Shown piece after piece: positions 23,863 through 35,000 of a stretch of DNA of 64,000 nucleotides. The translations under genes were made by a program, and so were the position numbers. Position 1 is the first letter of the stretch; each line of letters begins with the position of its first letter. The DNA is from Albugo candida (Eukaryota; Oomycota; Peronosporomycetes; Albuginales; Albuginaceae), in assembly GCA_905220665.1 (NCBI GenBank), contig CAJNAR010000163.1:62001-126000 (forward strand). The letters run 5' to 3'. The notes under the pieces were generated by a model that saw only the letters and a program-made list of their open reading frames with translations, had not been told where the DNA came from and made no database searches.

Positions 23863-24146
23863 CGGAGAAACTCATTTTAAAAATTTGGTCAGAGTAGAGA
23901 TCCGGATGAGGATCGTTGCGTCGCACGATTTCGCTTTGGATAACAGTCTTTCAATTCTGCATCGAATGAGAGAAAATGTCAGCAGAATTCAGTGAAACCG
24001 TCTTCTCCGCTGTCTCAATAATTCTCTTCAAACTGCTTAGCAAAATGTCTTTCTTGAAAACATACTTTGAGCTTTTTCATGGTGAGATATCACTTTCGCT
24101 TTCATCATCAAAGTACAATGATTTGTAGTCATATTACTCCTTCCTG

Positions 24147-24620
24147 TGATAAGAAACAGCGTTTTGACCCGAATGGAACCGAACGTATCGAAACATATGC
24201 AACGAAGAATCAGAACAAGACGCTCTCGCTCTCTGACGCCTCAACGCCCAACGAAACCAAATACGTTTCTCTCCCACTCAGTACAGCTCACTTTTCGCAT
24301 ATGCTGAGAGGAGAAAAAAGTAGAGCTACCGCTCAGTTGTACAATTGCCGCATGCGACCAATTGCTCTCTTGCATTGTTTGTGCGTCATAGCGCCAATCT
24401 AAAATGAGAATCTCCAATACTCGAGATACACCACCACGTCACGCAAATCGGAACAAATTGTAAACGCACAACGACCAAAAGTTTTCGCAGTCCCATGGCC
24501 GTGCGATATCGAGCAGGCGTAAATCTCCATCAACAAAGGGAAGACATCTCTTTCTGAATAAATTGAGCTTGAAACGCCACAGTACCCTGTAGCCACACTG
24601 GAAATTATTAACTTTTAAGC
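24147..24620 (+). pseudogene. Truncated, decayed copy of the PRP28/DDX23 5' region
   Basis: Scattered but collinear similarity to the helicase gene at 25997. Sequence near 24150-24200 (cgttttgacccgaatggaac) matches the start region at 26.04 kb. Near 24247 gcctcaacgcccaacg matches the end of PRP28 exon 1. Near 24420-24460 it matches 26.46-26.50 kb. Near 24497-24585 (gatatcgagcaggcgtaaat.., ctgaataaattgagcttgaa) it matches 26.69-26.76 kb. Indels and stops break the frame, and the helicase core is absent. It covers roughly the first 150-180 codons with internal deletions, in the same order and orientation as the intact gene. Confidence 0.65.
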
Positions 24621-24639
24621 GGTGTTGAGTCAAATCCAC

Positions 24640-24950
24640 ATCCATCTTATTAGCTCCATGGAATGAGCAGCGTCGACTCTGCTTCTGCGCAAGACGTAAG
24701 ACGCAAAAATCCCGGAACAAATTTGGGTTGTGTGCTTGGCAGTCATTGATACATTGAGCAGAAAATATCTCACTCTGTTTGTTCATTCTTACCTGAACAG
24801 ACACATTGGCACATCAGCTCATGGAGCTCGTCATGGACGCAAAAATGTGGTCGACAATGATAAACACTCAAGCAATCAGATGAGAAAAGCAGTTTTTATA
24901 GTCGCAACATCCATACATTTGGATCTCCTGGTGGCTGTAGCTGAATAGAA
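24640..24950 (+). pseudogene. Relic of an effector gene and its leader (decayed unit 6)
   Basis: From about 24660 the DNA resembles the leader of array effectors (catggaatgagcagcgtcga.., caaatttgggttgtgtgctt and the caccattgat-like cagtcattgatacattgagc). At 24815-24900 ctcatggagctcgtcatgga parallels the end of the signal-peptide exon (gctcatggaggtaa). Near 24930 gtggctgtagctgaatag parallels the exon 2 acceptor. The hydrophobic signal-peptide codons are lost, and no open product remains. Confidence 0.45.
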
Positions 24951-25039
24951 AGAAATCGGTGAGTGGCGCGCATCTTTGAGAACAAAAGCAAGAAATGGGT
25001 CACAATGTTACATTCAAGACAGCGTATACAAATCCGCGA

Positions 25040-25652
25040 CTACGTTAAATATGGACCGACAAGCGATTGGGCAGCAGCTGCGACATTTTGTGTGTATGTC
25101 ATATGAGCCATTCCATTGAATCCATTCTGACAGACGGGATCTCCAAGAGCACAAAACGAAAATATTTTGTTTGGTGAGCTTACTGGCCATTGAGCGTTCA
25201 TCGCTCGGAATGGATCTCCAAATGAAGCGATGCCAATACTTCTCTGCTGTAACGTGGGATCAAGCTTCATGCCGTGAATGACCATAGCGCCTACAATGAA
25301 AATCTGAGCATCCTTCTACTATCGATAATGAATTTGTACCTTGCGAGTATCCGCCCAGAGCAAACATCGTGTTGGGACATTGCACTGCTCGACTTTGTAT
25401 ATGTCGAACTGCATCGGCAGTACCGACTGCAGCGCTTGTGAAAAAGTCAGCGGTAGCAGGGTACATCACAGCATACCCTTCCGTTCCAGGAACGAGTTGT
25501 TGCAACGCCGATAACAATGGCGTACCAACGATTCCAAGCCCAGGCATCTCCCCCGTTCCTCGAGCAAATATGAGCTCAAGCGGAGGACATGTCAAAACGA
25601 TCACAGGATACAAAGCCATAAGCCATACAAAACGAATAGTCGGAGAATTCAT
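25040..25652 (-). pseudogene. Divergent sixth cutinase, frameshifted
   Basis: The N-terminal frame (25652 down to about 25290) reads MNSPTIRFVWLMALYPVIVL, then the mature start CPPLELIFARGTGE and GYSQG. The C-terminal frame (25285 to 25040) carries GDPVCQNGF and MAHMTYT. An indel near 25290-25305 separates them, a few residues past the nucleophile. It is clearly more divergent from copies 1-5 than they are from each other, so it is an older member, next to PRP28. It may be a pseudogene; a sequencing error at one site cannot be excluded. Confidence 0.75.
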
Positions 25653-25996
25653 ATTCCACAGCGCAAGTTGGAAAATGAGCTCATCGGAGATACTTTCTCA
25701 AAAAGATTTGATCCGAGGAGAAATTCGGAGGAATATCGTGGCGTCATACGATTTTCGTTTGATTTCTATTGAGACAAAATGCTTTGAAGAAAAAGAAGCG
25801 TTCTTTCGACCTCTTTCCACCTCATCAGAGAAAAGTTGGCGACAGAAACTGTATTGTTTGCCATCTCACTATGTCTCCTTACGGCCATCCTTTACAATTT
25901 GCGTCATACGACATCGCTGCCAGTTGTAAGAAGCATCGAAATGGATGCGTTTTTTAACAAGTTATAATATAATCATAATACAAGACCCGTGTTTAC

Positions 25997-28416
25997 ATGC
26001 ATTCGACTTTGGACGCAACGAAATCGTTCTCTTTGGATGTGAAACAGCCTTTCGATCCGAAAGAAGCAGAACGTATTGCTGACATTGCACGTCGTGCAGA
26101 AGAACGTGCTTCAAAACGCATTGAAACAGAAGGAAATGAAGAAAAACAACGCGATTCTCGCACGTCACAAGCCAATCGAAAGACGTTACCTCGAAATTTG
26201 ACTACTGCAAAATCGATCGATTCAGACACACAAAAAATACGCTTCCGATCGAAAGAAGAGCGCGAACGAGACGCACTCGAACGTCTCAACGCCCAACGTG
26301 TGCAGGTACGTGTCATTTTCACTCGATTTCTGCTCATTTTCACAATTTGTAGAAAGAATCCGACCGGAAGAAATCCCAGGAACTTCGTCGTCATTTTGTC
26401 CAATCGTCCCACACGACCAATCCTTCGACGGCGCGTCGCGGCACTTTGAAACGGGAAGCGTCTACTCGCGATACATTGCCACATGACGCGAATCGGAACC
26501 AAATGAAAGCGCTCCAAGCACTCAAAGACCAATATTTGGGCAAAAAAGTGAATAAGAAGAAAATCGTCAAAGCCAGTGAGAAATTCGCGAAAATCTTCCA
26601 ATTCGATTGGGACACTTCCGAAGACACATCTAATGATTTGAATCCGGTGTATGCGAATCGCTTGGACGTGAATTTGCTGTATGGCCGTGGGTATCGAGCA
26701 GGTGTGGATCTCCGTGAACAACGCAAAAAGAACTCTTTTCTGAATGAGTTGAGCTTGAAGCGACAAAAGGAGCATCATGCAGCAGATGCTGGGAATTTCA
26801 AGTTCACATCGGAGCAGGTGGAACAGCGTCAGCGCGAACGTGAACGTGAGCTTGAGCGGATGAAAGCACGTGAGCGTCGATTGATCCAAGCAATGGCATC
26901 GAAAGAAGCTGAATTGACTGGAACGCATTGGAGTGAGAAGAGTTTGGAGGAGATGAAAGAACGTGACTGGCGAATCTTTCGCGAGGATTTCGATATCACC
27001 ATTAAAGGCGGACGTGCTTCCCATCCACTGCGTAATTGGAAGGAAGCGTCCATTCTTCCAGAAGCTTTATTCCAAGCGATCCAAGAAATGGGATTTGAAC
27101 GACCTTCTCCGATCCAAATGCAAGCGATTCCAATCGGTTTAGCAAAACGAGATATCATTGGAATTGCAGAGACGGGGTCCGGGAAAACTGCTGCATTCTT
27201 AATCCCAATTATCGCGTATTTGTATCATCTACCTCCAGCAATGCTCGAGCGAACTGGAGAACAAGGTCCTTTGGCATTGATTATGGCTCCAACGCGAGAA
27301 TTAGCACTTCAGATCGAGCAAGAAGCGATCAAACTCTGTAAACACACACAAGTTGGCGCGATACACAGTCAGAATCGTATTCGAACCTTATCGGTGGTCG
27401 GTGGTCAAAGTATCGAAGATCAAGCGTTCAAGCTTCGTCAAGGCGTCGATATCATCATTGGGACTCCAGGTCGACTGATGGATTGTATGGAGAGCCATTA
27501 CTTGGTATTAAATCAGTGCAATTACGTGGTCTTGGATGAAGCGGATCGGATGATTGATATGGGCTTTGAGCCTCAAGTGGTGTCGGTTCTGGAGAATATG
27601 GGATCTTTGTTAAAGTCGGAGAACGAGGAAGAGATGGAGCAGCAGTTGGAACGCGCCAATAACGCCCAAGAGTTTCGATACCGAGTGACGATGATGTTTA
27701 GTGCGACAATGCCGACAGAAGTCGAGCGATTGGCAAAGACATTTCTTCGACATCCTGCGATCATCAAAATCGGAGACGAAGATTCCGGGAAGAATAAACG
27801 CATTGAACAGCGAGTTCTGTTCCTTAACAGCGGGAAGAAGAAAACGAGATTGCAACATCTTCTCCACGAGACATTGTCGAGTTCTGGTCAAGTGCGTATC
27901 TCGAGGAAAGAAAAGGTTGTGGATGGCCAGAAAGTAATGGTGTTTGTGAATATCAAGAAGGAATGTGACGTGTTGGGTCGATACTTGGCGCAAGAAGGAT
28001 TCCGAACGACCATTCTGCATGGAGGTAAGTCGCAAGAGCAGCGTGAAGAGAGTTTGCGTGGATTTCGTCAAGGTTTTTGTGATGTGTTGGTGGCCACTGA
28101 TGTTGCTGGAAGAGGACTGGATATTCCTGATGTGACGCATGTTGTAAACTACGATTTACCGTCTAAAATTGAGAATTATTGCCATCGAATTGGTCGTACA
28201 GGTCGAGCAGGTAAAGAGGGTGTTGCTATATCATTCTTGACCAACGAGGACGAAGAGATCATGTACGATTTGAAGCAGTATCTGATCTCAACCAATATGC
28301 CGGTGCCTCAAGAATTAGCGAGTCATCCAATGGCCAAAGCTGCTCCTGGAGCACGTGACGAGAAGGGGAATATCATCGCGAAATCAAAGCGAGATACCGT
28401 CATCTACGCAAAGTGA
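25997..28416 (+). CDS. PRP28: DEAD-box pre-mRNA splicing helicase (PRP28/DDX23)
   Basis: Exon 1 25997-26305, intron 26306-26352 (47 bp, gtacgt..ttgtag), exon 2 26353-28416; 790 aa. This is the U5-associated RNA helicase that swaps U1 for U6 at the 5' splice site. The N-terminus is charged and basic and contains FDWDTSEDTSNDLNP, a signature of this subfamily. Core motifs appear in order: FERPSPIQMQAIP (Q motif), AETGSGKT, PTRELALQ, TPGRL, DEAD, SAT, ATDVAGRGLDIPD and HRIGRTGRAGK. The start ATG lies 345 bp from the divergent cutinase relic. Decayed copies of this gene's 5' end occur upstream within the tandem array. Assignment is secure; nuclear location follows from the family. Confidence 0.95.
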
Positions 28417-28590
28417 ATAGTTGTGTGCCCCATATCGCTACTCTTGACACATTGCTTCAAAATCGTGAGTCTTTAATTGATTTTCAATAAGTGCTTCTCA
28501 ACCGGCACATCCGTTTCATTTTGCGACCCCACGCGCACGAATTCCTTTGCGGCTTGTACGAGACATTGTCTGTTGTCATTGCGTGCTTTC

Positions 28591-29966
28591 ATGACCGATG
28601 ATGCGTTCAAAATTAATCAGCATTGGGATGCTGCTACTATCCTTCTTTCCTATGTCATTTCTGTGACAGGAAGCTTTTGCAGTAGGCTTTTGCATGCGAT
28701 ATAACGACATGTTTGTTGACAATCTGATGCGTTGCAGCGATTCAATTGATGGAACAATGGCGATACGAACAGCGTCCACGGAAGAAACGGACCTTTTTGA
28801 TCATTGCAGCTGTTGTTCTTGGAGGTGGTGGGATTTGGAGCATGCACTTTACCGGAATGAATGCATTGAAAATTCGGTTGCAGAATAAGCAGACTTTGGA
28901 GATAGACTTTGAAGGCTGGTTGACGATTCTCAGCTTCATCTTTGCAGTTGGTGGCGTTCTCGTGGGGCTTTTGATTGCGTCGAGAGATCCATTCTTTCTC
29001 GAGTTGGAGCGTGAGAAACGAGCACAGCTTTTGGTTTGATTTTCTGAGCTTATTCTTCGATGAATGAGAGCTGAAGACTGCTTGTAGGCCGCAAATTTGC
29101 GTAAAATGAATATGACACAATTGATGAAAAAGGAGAGCGCGGAACGAAATATCAGAGTATGTGAACAATTCCAAGTGAGTTGCCGATTTGATTTTGTGTG
29201 TGATAGTTCACAGCAATGTTTTCTCGACTGTGGCGAATCTGCTTTGGTGGTATTTGGACCGCGTTGGGAGTGTTGGGAATGCATTACACGGGCATGTTGG
29301 CTCAACGGACGAATCTTCAGATGACGGTAATGGCCCCATTTGTCGTTCTGTCTTGCATCGTGGCATTTGTGACGGCAAATGCAGCGTTCTGGATCATATT
29401 TCGTCTGGTACAAGCACTTGATCTGAGTCTCATAATCATACCTGATGTACTGTTTTCGACAGCTTCCATTGTGGCCATCGAATGACAGTTTGCGTTTTGT
29501 CAGTGCGTTGATCATGGGTGTCGCTGTATGCGGTACACATTACAGCGGAATGGCTGCTGCAACGTACAGATACTCTTCTGTAAATACAGCCGACACGACG
29601 TGGCTTGTAGTGAAAGGATCGTCTGCTTCCACGGTTGCCTCTCACGGATCGTTGCTCATTTGTTTCTGGATTTCTGGATTTTACGTCATTCGACCATTAC
29701 GAACAGTAGCGTCCAAATATTATGTGCTTCATCCTGGGGGCACGACACATTCCGATGGTGCGACTGTGGGTCCAGTTCCTTCTCAATCTAGCCGAGAGCC
29801 TTCAGAAGGGATGAGATCGAACACAGATCAAACGGGTCCACGATTCCAGAACGCACAGAATAGGACCGGAGATGGCTCACTAAGTCCCAGTGCCGCTGCT
29901 GTTGCTGCGTACCGTGCAAAGCGGAAGACTCCAGGCAATAATATGCAACAAATCATGCCAAATTAG
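28591..29966 (+). CDS. MHYT-domain integral membrane protein
   Basis: Five exons: 28591-28681, 28738-29033, 29088-29156, 29207-29407, 29463-29966, with introns of 50-56 bp; 386 aa. The start MTDDAFKINQHWDAATILLSY is typical of the family. Three copies of the diagnostic motif are present (MHFTGM, MHYTGM and the variant THYSGM), each within a hydrophobic helix, as in the bacterial MHYT sensor domain, which is thought to sense a diatomic gas through a metal; that role is known only as a proposal for bacteria. Unlike bacterial members there is no GGDEF, EAL or kinase domain; the C-terminal 100 residues are polar and Ser/Thr/Pro-rich. The donor of intron 2 (gtttga) is weak. Function in oomycetes unknown. 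Confidence 0.85.
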
Positions 29967-30076
29967 CGTCAGGCTCCTTTCCCAGTAGACATTGTAACGG
30001 ACTTTTTTTGTGTCAAATATGAATTTCCATGCATATTCGATATAAAATGACTTAAAAGCGTGTTTGTTGGGTCTCA

Positions 30077-31177
30077 TTACGCTGTCCATCGAGAGTGAAG
30101 TGCGCCTTGTAAGAAATGGATAGCTTCCACATACGATTTTTGAGGTCGAACATCATAATGTCCGCCTTCCACATGTAAGACTATTGATGGACCGCTGTAT
30201 TGTGCTGCAAGCTCATGGCTGTGATGACTGGTAACATATCGATCATCCTTTCCAGTCATAAATAGAGCTGGAATATTGCAATATTGCACAAAATCAATAG
30301 GCCGAAGTAATTTCAAATCCACATTTGCCCGAGTTTGAACTGTTCTTCGAACAATCGAACATCCCAATTTGAGGAGTGATAATGGGAATGCAAAACCTTC
30401 CTGTTGGATCTGCACCATCATCTCTTCGACCAGCGTTGTCATAGCACAATATCCTCCATCGATGACCAATCCTCTCACATGTTTCTTGGAATCAGAGTCC
30501 ATAGAGACATCCATCTGTTCCTGGTGTTTCTCGCTTGCTTGAATGGTGCCTGGCGAGCGCTTGGAAGCTTCAATTAGCGCCGGATACACTCCCATACTGT
30601 GAGCATAAATGCAGATAGATTCCACACTGACATCAGTATCGAGATGCTTCAACACGCACTCTAAATCCCTGCTTTCATTCCATCCCATTGTGACGTACGC
30701 GCCGTCAGATTGACCGGATCCAGAAAAGTCAAAAGTCATAACTGATATATAACATCTTAACACGATATCACGGATTCGTAACACGTCAGCACGAGATCCG
30801 ATGTTAGAGTGAAGGTACACCAAACAAGGCGTGCGATTTGGAATGGAGGAATTAGGATTCGTATAGATTTGCCAATGAGAACAAATCAATGACTCTGCGC
30901 GATCGTTCGTGACGGTAAATTGTTTGTGTCGAATCGTCAACATTAATGCGTTTTCAGAGTGTTTGCGATTACAAAGATGCTGAAATTCATCCGCGCCGAG
31001 CATTGAGACGTCGTACACACTGCGCACAGGACGTATGACAGAGTTTATGATCGTATCGTATCCTGCTGCTAACAGTTTGAGAGCAGTACTGTCTCCCTCT
31101 CCGCCGTGTTTCTTCAACTCGAGTTCTAATTGTCCATCTTGAAAGACTTCAACGTCATTGGAAGCTCCGTTGCCCAT
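30077..31177 (-). CDS. Alpha/beta hydrolase (BEM46/S33-like), possibly N-myristoylated
   Basis: A single-exon 366-aa protein. The N-terminus MGNGAS fits an N-myristoylation signal (Gly2, Ser6), and no signal peptide is present. The hydrolase core shows LVYLHSNIGSRADVL (oxyanion region), FDFSGSGQSDG, the nucleophile elbow YAHSMG, the acid in TGKDDRYV and the catalytic His in EGGHYD. The region matches alpha/beta-hydrolase proteins of the serine aminopeptidase/BEM46 group. Substrate unknown. It is divergent from the gene at 31231, leaving only 53 bp between the two start codons, so they share a promoter. Confidence 0.9.
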   Translation of the reverse strand: MGNGASNDVEVFQDGQLELELKKHGGEGDSTALKLLAAGYDTIINSVIRPVRSVYDVSMLGADEFQHLCNRKHSENALMLTIRHKQFTVTNDRAESLICSHWQIYTNPNSSIPNRTPCLVYLHSNIGSRADVLRIRDIVLRCYISVMTFDFSGSGQSDGAYVTMGWNESRDLECVLKHLDTDVSVESICIYAHSMGVYPALIEASKRSPGTIQASEKHQEQMDVSMDSDSKKHVRGLVIDGGYCAMTTLVEEMMVQIQQEGFAFPLSLLKLGCSIVRRTVQTRANVDLKLLRPIDFVQYCNIPALFMTGKDDRYVTSHHSHELAAQYSGPSIVLHVEGGHYDVRPQKSYVEAIHFLQGALHSRWTA

Positions 31178-31230
31178 TTTTGGGCAGAACTACCGGTTTT
31201 TACTGTGTACAGAAGGTATTTCGAGGAGCT

Positions 31231-31962
31231 ATGAACTTTGCGCGTTGCTTGCGTCCAAACGCGCTCTTTTGCCGTAATTTACGAAATGAAGGAGCTTTTC
31301 ACAGCAGTAGGACTTCTTGTATAATATTTCGAGATGCAGAATACGTCAAGGAAAAGAAACAGGTCTTTGACCTCGAAAATGGAGCAATTGAAAGTCGGTA
31401 GGAATTTCATCGTAACGATACCGTCTATTACGATGACCTCTTTTATCGCATATGCAGGCGATATTTATTACGATCCGATGGCTTTGGATTTTCAGTGCAA
31501 CATGCGATATTACGTCAGCAACAATCAGCTACTTTGCGTTATCAGAATCATGTGGTGGCAGTAATGGTCACACAAGGAGAAGGAGAAATGCGAGTTATAT
31601 CACCGCATAATAAAAAAAAAGCAGCTAGTCAAGAACATCCATCGTACAAGTTGTCTTCAGGGTCTTTTTTCGCGCTTAATGCAGCAGAAACTGTAGAAAT
31701 TGAAGCAATGACGAAAGAGTTGCATCTTGTCAGGTGTGAAATCGTGATCATTTATCCATCTTCTTCATAACACTCTTCTTGTAGCGTGCTAAATCCACCT
31801 CTTGTTGGACCTGAACAGCGCAATGAGAATGGGGTATTTACAATGATTGATGAGGATGGAGTAGAGAGGGAATCATACGATCACAATATCGTCCGAAGGC
31901 TTTTCGAACCGCCCGAATCGCTTCGTAGTGGTACCATAATGAAAGACGATCCGCTGTTTTGA
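31231..31962 (+). CDS. Conserved-looking protein of unknown function, probable organellar targeting
   Basis: Exons 31231-31397, 31458-31733 and 31785-31962, joined in phases 2 and 2, give 206 aa. Start chosen as the first ATG in frame (MNFARCLRPNALFCRNLRN): the N-terminus is rich in Arg, Ser and Asn and poor in acids, as in mitochondrial presequences. The centre reads RYLLRSDGFGFSVQHAILR and VVAVMVTQGEGEMRVISP; the end is acidic and charged. I do not recognise the family. Both introns (60 and 51 bp) have good borders (gtagga..tgcag, gtgtga..ttgtag). Confidence 0.7.
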
Positions 31963-32046
31963 TACATTAACAGTTTAATAACGTGTTAAGAACAATCACG
32001 CTTCTAATAAAAGTACTTTTTATCGAAGCGGTCTTTCCTTTCCCGA

Positions 32047-35000
32047 ATGAATGTCGAAGGCAACTGCGCAACTTCAACTTTAACTTTCAAAGATCCAGAA
32101 AACATTCATTCTGCTATAAAGTCAATCTTTGAAATCGACCGAAAGGCAACTTCAACTGATACCAATTATGCAAAAGTCGAATCATTTCCCAATTTGTCTC
32201 TCAATAAAGAGCTCCCGCGCGATAAGCTGGGCGGAAAGCTGACCTTTTATGCGGCATTAGGCGACGAGAGTGATCTCGAGGCGTACGAGAGGTACCTTCA
32301 GTCTAAAAGGAGCCAGGCAGCTGATCAAAGAGATGATTCGGAGACTGTATCTATGGATGCCTTTGCTTCTCTTACTCGACTTAAAAGAGAGGGAAAGAAG
32401 GCGACGTTGCAAAGGCTATCAGAATCGACAAATCAATGTGAAGATGTCAATTCACAGATAAGAGCGTCGTCGGATTTACCGCGTGAGGAGATTCGAAAGC
32501 AAAGGCTAAAATGGATACAACCCCTATCAAGAGATCAGAAAGATGTGGCCAGAATGCAGAAAAATACGATACAGAAATGGAAGCAAGTGAATGAGGAGTG
32601 GGAACAATTCAAAACGCGAATGGCAAAGAAGCTACAGAAACCCACCTCAAAACTTGTAATCAATCGAATGAATACGCATCGGGAAAAGGTGGAATTACAT
32701 GAGGCGTTGGAAATCGCAACTCCTTTTATCGAGAAAGTCGGAAGTGATTTATGGTCTGTAAGTCTTCGAAATGATGCGACACGATACGTACCCGTGGGCA
32801 ATATATTCAGCGGTTTGTGGTGTCCGATACGTGAGCGTACAACGCTCGGTCCGAGTGTACGAAGACCGCTGGATCACACATCTTTGACGTCACATTTCTC
32901 TGATCAAATCAATTCTGAGAATAATGATTCTCCCATGTCGATACTCGACAACAGGATGCAGAAAGCTGTCACCAGGAAGAAAAAGAAATTGAAGAAACAA
33001 CTGGAGAAATTGCTAAAACACACGGTGGAACCGAGCAAGAGGTAGGTCGTTCTGTGAGACTGCATACACTATCAATAACCCTTCTCATGTAGCGGGAGAA
33101 TGGTGGTCGGTACAATGGATCTTTTTGAATGGGCTCATTCGTCCAAAACGACGATGCAGTCTGAATCTTCTTATGGCCTGAATACCCCACAACTTGATAT
33201 GGTAGAGGACGAGGTGGATCACAAAATATTGGACAGCGACAGCAAAGATTTTCAGCCTAGTCTTCATCTGTATGTTTGTGGAAGTGAATTCAAAAGCAGA
33301 CACATGCAACTGGAATTCTATACAGACTGTAGAACATTAGAAACACAAACGGTGGTGCTAGAAAATGCTGGAAGCGTTGCTTACCACTTTGAATGGTTTC
33401 GTGATGATATTGTGGCCGATACTGACGTATTGCATCATCTCAAAGACAATGGGGAGCAATCATGTGTTCATGGGGTTGTGCATCGGACGTTCATATCGTG
33501 CATGCATGGTCTCCTTCTACCCGATGAATGCATCGAATTCACATTTTTCTTTAGAGCAAGCACACCTGGGATGTACCTTGAGAATTGGTCGCTGACGTTG
33601 GATCCTCCACTCGTTCGCGAAGTACATGATAGTACCAATAACAAGAATCCATTAAAAACCAGTACTTCGGATCAAGACTATACAATTCTTGGTGTATCCT
33701 GCTGCTGTATCGCTGTTGACAACGATGTACCGATCAAGACCAGGCAACGGCTTCGAGATACAATTGACGGAAGGGCTACAATGCGCATGGCACAACAGCT
33801 GATATACCAGATTCTCGATTCAATCAAGTATGGGGAAAGCTCGGGAGCGTTGACAGCCGGAAGCACACCTGCAGATGTACATTTTCAAACAGAGCATAAA
33901 AACTCTCCTTACGAGAGTTTGTACTGCTATGAGGACGTCGCAAATAAAGCTCAATCAATCAATGCGGCAATTCGCCATCTTCATGAGGACATCCAAATCT
34001 TAGAAAAGGATAAAAATGTATTGGAAAATGTCATCGATGAAAATGGACGAAATGTCGAGGGGAAGATCAATTTTACGGATCTAGGAAACAAAATCGCTGC
34101 GACAGAGAAATCGCTTCAAAGCATAGCGTATTTTTCAGTGGATCGAGAAGGAACATTTTCAGATGAGAGCTCCACAGAGGAAGAGGAAAGGTCTTTAGAT
34201 CATGAAAGTAGCACTGGAAGTGAGAATAAAGATAACGACGAAAGTCTTCTCCATCAAAGAAATCTATTACACTTGGAAATAGCTGCTAAAATACGTAGAG
34301 ACTTTGAATCTCTTGTCCGAGAAGCAATGGTGTCTCCAGACGATCGTGAGTATTTCCATCGCCAGTTATCAAATGAGCTTTCAAAGGTACTAAGTGAGGT
34401 TCCTGTCGTGGATGAGATCGTCAAACTATCTCAATATGTTGGAGAAGAGATGACAAGCTCCACATCATCACATGTATACAATGGAATATTGGCCGCAGTT
34501 GAGAAAGCAGTGAGATCCAATAGGACACACCAACTGTCTCGTCACACCCAACTTCAAAGACTCCAAAATGGCTGGCCTTTTGAAGCCTCACACTTTACAA
34601 ATTTGGTGGAATCAAGCATACCTCATGTGGTATTTAATTCGACAGAAGGCGAGAATGCAGAAATTCTTTTCGAAAACGTTCAACTAATTACAGATCTTGA
34701 CATTGCCAATTGGTTTGGTTTGAAGCATCTTCAAACAGATCAAAAAGCGACTTCTCCAGCTTTTTCTTTCCAATGGAAAGTAAATCCGGAACTCGCCAAT
34801 TCTGAAAAGTATATTCCGAGAGAATTTCACTCGGCAGCGACTTCAATTTGTGATATCATACAATGGTATCAGCTGAGAAGAGATGAACAGGAGAAGAGAC
34901 ACGTGGCAGGAAGCCCTTTGCGACTATTAGTTATGAGTGAACTATCATCACCTCCGATGCTCAACAGACAAGCGCGCCGAGAATTCGATATGGCATGCGC

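Larger units (their letters stand above)
13200..24130. repeat. Tandem array of five ~2.2-kb units (effector + cutinase)
   Basis: Equivalent points recur at 14425, 16621, 18822, 21018 and 23218 (cutinase 3' ends), giving periods of 2,196-2,201 bp. Each unit runs: spacer, plus-strand signal-peptide exon, plus-strand variable exon, about 196 bp, then a minus-strand cutinase; the two genes are convergent. The spacer between a cutinase start and the next effector start (about 800 bp) is the shared upstream region of two divergently transcribed genes. Units 2 and 4 are nearly identical, as are units 3 and 5; units 1 and 3 share cutinase type but differ in the effector. A sixth, decayed unit lies at 24.6-25.65 kb. 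Confidence 0.9.

Noticed and set aside
13200..24130. Regular repeats that could be taken for a CRISPR-like or satellite array
   Set aside because: The 2.2-kb period and intact genes in each unit show a gene-cluster duplication, not short repeats with spacers.
24067..24402. 111-codon open frame as a separate gene
   Set aside because: Its sequence aligns with PRP28 5' codons in several pieces and different frames; better explained as a decayed copy.
32047..33045. A separate 332-aa gene upstream of the large ORF
   Set aside because: A consensus 51-bp intron joins it in phase to the 1,203-codon ORF.
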